From Stenogyne calaminthoides (lineage: Eukaryota; Streptophyta; Magnoliopsida; Lamiales; Lamiaceae), in NCBI GenBank assembly GCA_037126765.1, contig JBBCBC010000001.1, positions 38,114,804-38,178,803 on the forward strand: DNA of 64,000 bases, read 5' to 3'. This document shows positions 22,530 through 31,085 of the stretch, piece after piece. Numbering within the stretch: position 1 is the first letter of the stretch; the number at the start of each line of letters is the position of its first letter. Under the pieces are notes generated by a model. That model searched no databases, was not told the DNA's origin, and worked only from the letters and a program-made list of their open reading frames with translations. Both the position numbers and the translations under genes were made by a program.

Positions 22530-24320
22530 GAAGGTAGAAGAGTGATTTTATATTTTTTTGGGGGCTTCTAGTGAAACCTGAATCATATAAAATTGGAGAT
22601 GGTGATGAAAAAGTAAACCAACTCGTTCAAAAGTCTCCACTATTATTAATTAAGATTAGATGATATAGACGGATATAATAGCACGTGGCCCCACCGTAGA
22701 CGCAAGTTGGGAAACCCCATCCACCAACAAATGCTAAATTATAAGCAGGGCGGCTTCACCCAATTCTTCATTCCGAGAATCAAGACGCCTGGCTTTTCTT
22801 CACCCAATCACCACTCGACACGCGTATTCCCCCATCATTTTAGCCTCTTCCGCATATGTGGACCCAACCGAGTTGCCATACCTCATATAAATTGGACTTC
22901 TTTTTTAAATCCGTGCGCAATTTAATTAAGCATGCAATTCATAACCAAAACAATTTCATTGCAATTAATAGTTTATTTTATTAAAAATATATATTTACTA
23001 GTTTTAATTGTTTTGCCAAAATTGTACTCTGCGTGTATTTATCTCACTTTTTTTGATTCAATTGTTTAAAAAATAATATTAAAATAATATATAATGAGCT
23101 TTTATAGTATTTAATGGATGAAAAGTGAGATATTTAAGGCGGTGAAAATGAAAAATATGAAGAATAATATTAAAATAATATAATAGGATGTCCATTAAAA
23201 AAAATGGGACAAATACAATTAAACGGAAACAGTATTAATTATTTCGGACCCTCTCCTTTTTTTTTTTCTTCATATTTCTTCCTTTAATGATAGATTTTTA
23301 TTGAGAATAAATTAAGATAAAATCGAATTGCACCACGTGGTGCAAGTGCAACCGAAACCAACTCTAGTTAAATATATTCTCACTAACCAATTTAGAACCA
23401 TTCACTACTTTTTTTTTATTTTTTGATCAGCAATCAGAATCATGCACTTCGGCAACACCATTCCACTACTTGTTATTACACTTCATATAATATACATCTT
23501 TTTTTTTGACGGGATATAATATACATCTTCTTGATGCTTATAACAAGGTGGGATTTGTATCACTATACATATAAATCCCTGTTACATTTCACTATTTCAA
23601 GCCTATTTTCTAATATACACTAAAATCACAAAAATAAATAATGAAAAATTAGGACCCAATTGATACGATTTGAGAATGACAATGGGTATCATTGAAAGGT
23701 CAATCACTATGAAATTAATCATTACATTGTTATTATTTTATTAGAAAATTAACAATTGGTATCATCCAATAAGGGTTGAATGAATGATTACAAGGTGAAA
23801 ATTAAATATGAAAGTAGGATAATCAATTGATTATTTCTACTTCACTTACGAGTATATAAAAACAATCAACCAGTATTAATGGGAATGAATCTCATTACCA
23901 CCCTCAATTACCACCAACAAAGCGAACTCTAAATAGATATCAACAATCAGCAGGGCCCATCAACAGTCACTATTAGTGTAAAACACAGTTTGGTTTCATT
24001 TCAAATAAACTGAAAACTGTCGACTGAAATTAGATAAGAGTAATTAACATCTTGATATATTTTTAGATTCTTCGCATTCCTCAATCCAACAAAACCATAT
24101 ACACACAGTATTTTGTTAAAACTTAAAGCTCAAAGTTATACATCTATCTTCAAACTATAACTTAATTTTCACATTCTTATCTGTCCAGTTTTATTCTTGT
24201 GTATATTTCACATTCTATGCATTAATACTTGCTTCTATATACAATGTAGTATTACATCATCAAAGAGCTGCCGGAAACTGATACCTTTCTCTGGCTGCTG
24301 CTTCTTCAATTCTTCTAATA
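22530..24320. other. Unassigned interval 3' of the PLATZ gene
   Basis: About 1.8 kb of AT-rich DNA. 22683-22925 is less AT-rich, with CACGTG at 22683 and CATATAAATT at 22885, and looks promoter-like, but no coding region follows. 23024-23226 may be a decayed Stowaway-type MITE. The last few hundred bases before 24320 would include the 3' untranslated region of the minus-strand PLATZ gene. No other gene is supported. Confidence 0.5.
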
Positions 24321-25558
24321 CTATATCTCTAATGCGATCCCTCCCATTGGGGCCCTGTGTGGTATGCCCTTTCTCCGCTTGGCAGCCACACCACTTCGCG
24401 GCGGCGTTGATGGGCTAAAGCTTGGAAACGCCGCCACATTCCGGCCACCGTACGAGTCCTCCGACTCCAATTGCTTCTTCATCTTTGGGAAATCCTTCGA
24501 TGTCCCAACAATCTGAAAGTCAATGATCATATCAGAAACCAAAAGTCAACCCCCAAATTGGAATAGATTACAATGAACTTGTTTTGAATCTAATAATTTA
24601 CAGTAAACCTACTAATACCTTTGGATGAAACAACGAATACCATCAAACTAATACCTTTCAATGGAACAACTAAAACCACCAAACTGGAATTCAATGACCA
24701 TATCAGAAACCAAAAGTCAACCCCAAAACTTATTTTGCAACTAATACTTTACAGTAAACCGACTAATACCTTTCAATGTAACAACGAATACCATCAAAAT
24801 CTTATACCACACCTCTTAATGGAACAACTAAAACCACCAAACTAATACCTTTCAATGAAACAACTAAAACCACCAAACTAATACATTTCAATGAAACAAA
24901 ACTAATACTTTTTAATGAAACAACTAATACCTTTCAAACACACACACACACACAAAAATGCAAAAATTACCTTGCATCCAAGAGAGCAGAATCTGAAGGA
25001 ATCAAGAAGGCTACGATCGCAGACTTGGCAGGTATTTGTGACCCCTTTACCGGGGCGGGGCTGCGGCCTCTCATTCAAGAAAACAACCTTTGCGCTATTG
25101 ATTACATACGTTTGGACACAGCTTATATCCAAATACTTTTGAATTTCAGAAACTCTAATCACATCATGGTAAGACGACCTCCGTATCTGCATACCAAAAC
25201 CCAAAATTAAACACCCATTTCGTTCAATTACCACCAATCGGTAGGTCAATTTTGATACCAACGAACCTGAATTGCGCGGTGGTCTTTGTGGTGCGATAAA
25301 CAGAGCGCACAGAGAGGGCCGTCGATACAGTCCAAACAGTACATGTTACATTCGCTCTTGTGGGAATCCGCGTGAAAACTGCATTGAACGAAGAAATGTT
25401 CTTTCAATAAAGGTTTCAGCCATGGCGGCCATCGCTTTTCCTCCTCATCCGCTACTCCGTACCCCTGTTCATTCAATAATAACACATAAACAAAAAACCT
25501 AGAAATTTGAGGCAGCTAAAATGCTAAAATGTAAAAATCAATCGCGTACCGTGATCAT
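24321..25558 (-). CDS. PLATZ transcription factor, four exons
   Basis: Exons on the minus strand: 25558-25550, 25464-25267, 25186-24971 and 24512-24321, all with GT-AG introns and every exon a whole number of codons, giving 204 aa. The first exon encodes only MIT. Zinc-binding ligands fit the PLATZ consensus exactly: C-x2-H-x11-C-x2-C-x5-C-x2-C followed by His residues (from VQCSFH to LSHHKDH), then C-x2-C-x10-C-x3-C (CQVCDRS to FCSLGC). The conserved blocks PPWLKPLL, YHDVIRVSEIQK, TYVINSAKVVFLNERPQPRP and GVTNTC-type are present. The C-terminus is basic (AAKRRKGIPHRAP), likely nuclear targeting. PLATZ proteins are plant-specific, zinc-dependent DNA-binding proteins that bind A/T-rich sequence and usually repress transcription. 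No break is seen. Which PLATZ subfamily it belongs to cannot be told by eye. Confidence 0.94.
24560..24957. repeat. Minisatellite and CA repeat in PLATZ intron 3
   Basis: Most of the third PLATZ intron (24513-24970) is built from diverged copies of units such as ACTAATACCTTTCAATG and AACAACTAAAACCACCAAA, repeated irregularly from about 24600 to 24935. A larger duplicated block around ATATCAGAAACCAAAAGTCAACCCC (first 16 bases at 24528 and 24700) is also present. A short CA microsatellite (24938-24953) sits close to the splice donor. It probably varies in length between individuals. Confidence 0.8.
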
Positions 25559-26128
25559 TCTTCTGTTTTGGGGCTTAATTTCAGTAACAGCAGTTTCTTG
25601 GTTATCAATCGCCAGCTTTGTTGATTCCAATTAGGAAATGGTGCGTGTAATTTGTGCCTTTTTCGAAAGAAACTGGAGCTAAATGGTGGAGTATTGAAAT
25701 TATTTTTAAGTGGAGGCGAAAGAGAGAGGAAAAGGGGGAAAGAGGGAGTGGGTATTTTGGGGTGGGCGGGTTTTCGTTCTTATCTCTTGGGAAGTCTAAA
25801 GTCCGAACCTAGCTCCGAGGCTGAGCTATGTGGTGACCGACCTGTAGCTTTCCTTTTATTTTCTTGCGTAAGCCAAGACCGGACCTAGCTCCGAGGCGGG
25901 CCTTCGAGATACGTTTTGCGCTAGTAAGAGCCGACCTCTGGCTTTCCTTTTATTTTTATAATAATAATTTCCTTGTCTGCGTTCATTGTCATGTGTAACA
26001 ACATATTCTTGATTTGATGTTATCAACTTACATACAACAAATGTTTATCTATAATAGCATTTTTTATTGGTGTGACTATTATATATTACCATGCACTCGT
26101 ATTAATTTTAAAAATTTACAATCTTTTA
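25559..26128. other. PLATZ upstream region with a duplicated block
   Basis: Region 5' of the minus-strand PLATZ gene. Two diverged copies of one block lie in tandem: CCTAGCTCCGAGGC at about 25807 and 25888, each followed about 35-55 bases later by a CCGACCT(G/C)TAGCTTTCC-like sequence and CTTTCCTTTTATTTT (about 25850 and 25942). A purine-rich run (AAAGAGAGAGGAAAAGGGGG) lies near 25720. The two frames here show no known domain. The region would contain the promoter and 5' untranslated region. Confidence 0.55.
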
Positions 26129-26415
26129 CTCCCTCCGTCCCATAATTATTATTTGGTTTACTGTGTGCTTGGTTTTTTAAAAAAAATGATAAAGTATTAA
26201 AGTGAAAGGGGCAGAATTGGTAAATCAACTTTATTGTAAAGTGAAAAAGTGATAAAGCGTTAAAGTGTAAGAGGTTAAATGAGTGACAATTGGTGTAATT
26301 TATATGTATTGTGAAAGGTGTTTATATTGATGAAACTATCCATTTTAGGAAAGTGGACAAAAATTGTGGGACGTCCAAAATAGAATACTGGACAATAATT
26401 TTGAGACGGAGGGAG
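26129..26415. mobile_element. Stowaway-type MITE
   Basis: A 287-bp non-coding element with the classic Stowaway inverted ends (CTCCCTCCGTCCCA at the left, and TGAGACGGAGGGAG at the right) and the TA target duplication of Tc1/mariner-type elements (26127-26128 and 26416-26417). It lies about 570 bp upstream of the PLATZ start codon and encodes nothing. Confidence 0.92.
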
Positions 26416-26417
26416 TA

Positions 26418-27130
26418 TTTGTTAAAGACAAATTATCCCATTCATATGGTGTTTTTATTTTAAATTTCTAAAATTTTGTGAGAAGTTATTTATGATATTA
26501 TTATTACTAATTTTTTAATTTCAATAATTTATTATTCAATTTTAATCTCTACATTACATTTATCTCTTATCTATTAATTATTAATTAAGAATCACTTGGG
26601 TTGCTATATTTTAAATCTTTAGATTTTTATGAAAATTTTATTTACTTATTAGAATATAAAAATTATATCTATAATTGAATTAATCAAATTAATTAAATAT
26701 TTAATTTAAAATTAATAATAAAAATATTATTTTGAATCCCGTGTAATACGTGGGATTAGGTGTTAATTTGTTATATTAAAATATACAATACAAATAATTA
26801 AACGATTCAGTATAAATAGATTACATATTTTAATATAATAAATTATATATTTTTTAAATGAATTATGATGGAGATGAGTGATGAGACCCACTCTTTTTTA
26901 TCATAAGCGCCTTATCAGCGCATAATAAAGTGTAACGATATAAAATTAGATGTTTTGGTGCAGTAAAATTAATGTGCGCAGATGATAGTATTGCTTTGAT
27001 GTTCACTAAATTAGGTAATTAAACATTTTGTTTGGATTGGTCGAAAAAAAAAACATTTTGTTTGGTGGAGTAAAACATTTTGTTTGGTTGATGGGATATT
27101 TGACTGGTGAGTTGGCGCATTATCTCGATT
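26418..27130. other. AT-rich spacer
   Basis: About 700 bp of very AT-rich sequence with ATTAATTA-type runs and a tandem AAACATTTTGTTTGG motif near 27024-27090 (three copies). No gene or full transposon ends are seen. Confidence 0.5.
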
Positions 27131-27140
27131 CCTTCCTTTT

Positions 27141-27394
27141 CTTTTCTTTTTTAGGAAGATACTTGAAACTCTCCCATCCGTGTTAGCCCCTCAGTCGAGC
27201 GGGTTATAAATCGAAGGATGTGCTCAAGTAACAGACACTTGTGGGAGAGAGCCAACAGAATTCAATCCCCAGGACAAACCCCCATAATATTTCAATGGAG
27301 AATTTGTCCCACACGGGGTTCGAACCTGCATTGCAGGAGGATTTCTCCCCACATCACCACAAGCTTTACCAACTTGGTTATGTCCTTGGGGGCA
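27141..27394 (-). mobile_element. tRNA-derived SINE
   Basis: Read on the minus strand, the head contains an A-box-like ATAACCAAGTTGGTAAAGC and, about 50 bases on, a B box GGTTCGAACC, the two internal Pol III promoter boxes of tRNA genes. The 3' end is A-rich (CTAAAAAAGAAAAG). The plus-strand flanks CCTTCCTTTT at 27131-27140 and 27395-27404 are an exact target duplication of at least 10 bp. It does not fold as an intact tRNA in this reading, so a SINE is the better call. Confidence 0.8.
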
Positions 27395-27428
27395 CCTTCC
27401 TTTTTATTTCCCAACCCATAGGTGCGAT

Positions 27429-27845
27429 TAGGGGTGGAGAAAATAACGAAAATACCGGTATACCACACTTACCGTACTGAAAAATATCGATTTTATCAAA
27501 AATTTCGGTATACCAAAATTTTCGGTAGGGTATGGTATGGTACCGTACCTAAATTTTTGGTACGATAATGGTATAAAATATAGAAAATTTCGGTATACCG
27601 GAAAAATATACTGGTATACCGAAAAATTTCCGGTATACCGAAATATTTTCGGTATACCGGTATATATTGAAATTTTGGTACGGTATCGGTATGTAATATT
27701 AACATACCAAAAATTTCGGTATGCCGAAATTTCGGCATATCGAATTTTCAGTAAGACAACGGTATGACATTTTTCGGCATCAAAAATTTCGATACGGTAA
27801 CGGTATGGCGAGAAATTTTTTGGTATGCCGTACCGTCCACTCGTA
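27429..27845. mobile_element. hAT-type MITE rich in GGTATACC motifs
   Basis: The flanks carry a perfect 8-bp duplication, GGTGCGAT (27421-27428 and 27846-27853). The ends are short imperfect inverted repeats: TAGGGGTGGAG at the left, and TACGAGTGGAC read inward from the right. The interior is almost entirely made of CGGTATACCGAAATTTT-like palindromic words, so it can fold extensively. The several long frames on both strands are products of this repetitive composition, not genes. Confidence 0.88.
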
Positions 27846-27960
27846 GGTGCGATCGATTCTATCACGATCAATTATAAATAAATTCCCTATTTTTACGGTT
27901 ATAAACAAAAACAATGTTTTTACACTTACCAAAGAAAATTAAATTAAATGTCAAATCTTA

Positions 27961-28172
27961 TATGCATCCAGATGCACCGTACATCCATATAGTGTATTTT
28001 AAAATCGCGCAGTTTATTATATTAAAAGATGCAACTTATTTATATTGAAATGTACAAAAAAAAATTCATATTAATAGTTGCACGGTTCAATGTAAATAAA
28101 TTGCATCTTTCAGTATAATAAGTTGTACAATTCTAAAATGCACTATGAATGCACAGTACACTTGAATGCATA
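27961..28172. mobile_element. Fold-back MITE with about 100-bp arms
   Basis: 27961-28057 and 28075-28172 are inverted copies of each other: TATGCATCCAGATGCACCGT at the left end corresponds to TATGCATTCAAGTGTACTGT read inward from the right end, and the similarity continues through TTATTATATTAAAAGATGCAA to a short loop. Likely target duplications are AAATCTTA (27953-27960) and AAGACTTA (28174-28181). Non-coding. Confidence 0.75.
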
Positions 28173-28585
28173 CAAGACTTAGGGTTCGATTGGTAGGCCC
28201 TTATAGGGCCTAAAAGGGTTGGACCACTAATTTAGTCCACTGATTGGTAGGTAAGAAACCGGCCGACCCGGGTGGTATCGGCTGACCCGCCGCTATTAAT
28301 CTTGTGATTCACTATTCACACCTATGTTAATAATACCACCAACTTGGTGGTATTATTTTTGAGTGACTTCTACAGTGTTTCTAAAATGACAATAATACCC
28401 CCACTCCACTCCATATAAAAAACAAAAAGACAAAATATTATTATTTCTTCTGTTCCTTCTTCCCTAATCCGGTCTCCAATCGACGAGTCTTTCTATAAAA
28501 TGAATAATAGGAACATGTTATTTCTTAGTTATTTCAGTATAAAACTTAAATCTGAATTCACAGTATAAGAACGTAATAGTCGTAC

Positions 28586-28951
28586 CTTCAACACTTTAGC
28601 CCAAGCTTCGTCAGAGACATCCAATATCTTAGTAACAGTGTTAAACCCGCATCCGGTCTCCCCTAGAGCAGTTTGTAGGCAACCATGGTGCTTCTTCCAT
28701 ATCTGTATCTTAGAGTTTATATGGGGTGTTGCTCTAATATCAGTACCAGGGAGCCTTTTCATCATCCTCTCTTCTAGCTTATTTGCATAGCCGGGTATAA
28801 ACCTGTTCTCACCTTTCCAACAGCATGACGCAACAAGTTCTTTTAACTCGGTCATCAAAATGTCCTTCTCTTTTTCATTCCATGTTCTTCGGGTGCCACC
28901 CGTCTTTCGCACTCTACTATGGCCAATACTGCTACCATCACCCTCCATCAT
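28586..28951 (-). CDS. Harbinger Myb/SANT-like DNA-binding protein, first exon
   Basis: From the ATG at 28951 an open frame of 140 codons encodes a Myb/SANT-like domain of the Myb_DNA-bind_3 type: TRRTWNEKEKDILMTELKEL, then FIPGYANKLEERMMKRLPGT, then PHINSKIQIWKKHH and VSDEAWAKVLK. In Harbinger elements this protein helps the transposase bind the ends. A good splice donor (AAG|GTACGAC) at 28585 suggests the exon ends there; the frame otherwise runs to 28529 through unrelated residues. No matching downstream exon was found. The domain reads without a stop, so the coding segment may be recent. Nuclear localisation and a transposition role are inferred from the family. Confidence 0.75.
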
Positions 28952-29059
28952 TCAACCAGTACCAAGTATAATCAATGGCATTAGAAGAATTTCACAAAAT
29001 TTACCACGTTACAAAACACATATATCAACTGTAAAATACATATATAAACAAATAAACAA

Positions 29060-29460
29060 TAGTAACACATTCAAGCCTCATAATGTTCCTGCAAATCGAC
29101 ACTTATTTTATCCATATGCAATTGTTAAAAATTTTGGGATTATTGATACGGTAACAATAAACTCCATTACCTTTAAAAACTCCATACCGCCTAAATCAAC
29201 AATCTAAAGTTGTATTTTTAGTTCGAATGTAATCAAATAACTCAATATCGAAGTAAGCCATATATACATCACAATGTTCCTGACTAATCGACACTTATTT
29301 TATCCATATGCAACTGCCAAAAATTTGGGGGTCAAGAACAATAAACTCCATTACCTTTTAAACCCTAAACTCCATACCACTTAAATCAACAATCTCAAGT
29401 TGTATTTTTAGTTCAAATTTCATCAAATAACTCAATATCGAAACAAGAAAACCTAATACC
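29060..29460. repeat. Tandem duplication of about 190 bp in the Harbinger element
   Basis: The segment from about 29078 (ATAATGTTCCTG) to about 29255 is repeated from about 29271 (ACAATGTTCCTG) to about 29448. Both carry CGACACTTATTTTATCCAT, CAATAAACTCCATTACC, AAGTTGTATTTTTAGTTC and TCAAATAACTCAATATCGAA. Copies differ by point changes and small indels. It lies upstream of the Myb-like ORF, and so could contain its promoter. Confidence 0.85.
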
Positions 29461-29928
29461 CAAATAACTGGTGTAATCGACCAACAAAATCATAGAAACC
29501 ACATCAGAAATCGGAACCCTAACTCATATACAAATATATTTTAGAAAGGAAGAAGGATGCACTTGGACAAAAAAGAGAATCACAGCACCAGGGTTCTCCG
29601 AATCGTCTTCGTCTTTCTTCAACAGTGGCAAGCAATGCGCGATGAAGGAATATACAGCGGCGACACGATTTGTGCGAATAGGTAGGTTAATAAGATGTGG
29701 GAAAGGGTAAATTGGTCATTTTAAATAGTTATACATGATTTATGGTACCTACCAATCAATATATAAACATTACACAACAATTTTAAGTGGCTACCAATCA
29801 ACTTATAATATTTTACACACACTTTTTAATGTATACTACCATTCAACTTTATAGGAGTTCTTCTTATTAAATTAGTCTAGACATTAATATTATAGCAATT
29901 CCTATCATGACTACCAATCGGGACCTTA

Positions 29929-31085
29929 ACCTAAATTATAATACAATTTTGTTATCATCTTTTTACATTTGAAGCAGTCTAGTGCAAGACGTTATCATAT
30001 ATAAATTGATCGCACCCTAGTATTTTGGTTATATATATCTTTTAAATATTTATATTGTAATCCCATAAATCAATGTGTCATATAATTTAGTAAGCAGGAC
30101 CTTTTGTATAATATTATACAAATGGAAAGGAATTAAAAATTTGCGGATTATGACGCAGAACGAATTGTGTCAAGAAGAATTTTTCAAAAAAAATTGTGCA
30201 AAGGCAAAAAAAAATACTCGCTTTCAATCTATGTTAAAAGACAGTATGCATTACTATAAGACCAAATATGTGTTACTACGTTGATAGAATTTTTTATTTT
30301 TTACTAATTTAATGGTATAATCTGATAGTTTGGTCTTTACTTAAAACAGTTGTTCACAAGTCAAATTGACAAGCAGATAAAAAACAGAGAGGGAAGCGGA
30401 TGAAAATAGAGGGAGCGCCGTTTTGTTCTTATAATAACATATTTTTCATTTTACAATATTACATTTATATGTATATACTAAGACAATTTTCAGTACTAAG
30501 ATGACAAGTATGTGTTACTTATCCTTACAGTAACACATGTTTGACTTTGTAGTAACACAGAGAGTTGGGAGCGAGTTTTCCTATTTTGTCTTAGCTCGGA
30601 CGTCGCTATTCCTCCACCGCTTGCAACCGCGTTCGATCAGCCGCCCACTGCCTCCACTGTTCCCCCACTGACACCGTCACTCCCTAATCATCACTGTCCC
30701 CCACCACGGAGAACAACTATGTCGCGATGCAAATTACTGCGCCCGATGCAATGTACCCCTCTTCATACTTTGTATTAAAAAAATGAAATTGTATTTTATT
30801 ATGTATAATTAAGAAAAAAAATACTCAAATGTATCCTCAAATTACTACAAAAATACTCAAATGTATCCCCAAATTACTACGCCCGATGGACCTGATTTGA
30901 TCGCTGTCTCCCTAACCCAACAACAAGGGCCTAATTCCCTGAATTGAGAAGTTGGGCCACTAGGTAGTTTGGAGGATGAAAAGCATCTTGGGCTGCCTTA
31001 TTCTTTTGATGAAAATGGGCTCACGCAATCTGGACCTGAGGATGAAAGTGGGCCTGGAGGAACTAAACATTATGGTTTTTTTTTT
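29929..31085. other. Unassigned interval
   Basis: About 1.15 kb. It includes a small frame at 30075-30284 without a known domain, an odd cluster of GTAACACA words (30470-30560), and a C-rich stretch (30590-30760) that looks like the leader of a cellular gene. A stretch with repeated GGGCC words (30900-31070) resembles 33650-33870 on the other side of the TIR element. No gene can be named. Confidence 0.45.

Larger units (their letters stand above)
28182..29925 (-). mobile_element. PIF/Harbinger derivative
   Basis: Inverted ends: GGGTTCGATTGGTAG at 28182, and GGTCCCGATTGGTAG read inward from 29925. The 3-bp duplication TTA flanks both sides (28179-28181, 29926-29928), as expected for PIF/Harbinger. 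Inside is the Myb/SANT-like protein typical of this superfamily. The DDE transposase was not found, so the element is not autonomous. It landed directly in the right flank of the fold-back MITE at 27961. Confidence 0.85.

Noticed and set aside
22707..22925. Plus-strand 72-codon ORF after a G-box
   Set aside because: No domain, with CATATAAATT inside the frame; more likely promoter-like non-coding DNA.
23024..23226. Second Stowaway MITE
   Set aside because: The ends (TACTCTGCGTG and TACTGTTTCCGTTT inward) match weakly and no clear TA duplication pattern or internal similarity was found.
25652..25888. 78-codon ORF upstream of PLATZ
   Set aside because: It runs through a purine-rich tract and the duplicated block, with no domain.
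27141..27394. tRNA gene, because A- and B-box-like motifs are present
   Set aside because: No acceptor stem or anticodon arm pairs, the 3' end is A-rich and long target duplications flank it: a SINE.
27428..27871. 147-codon Tyr/Arg-rich minus-strand ORF
   Set aside because: It is the translation of the GGTATACC palindromic MITE; similar frames appear on the other strand.
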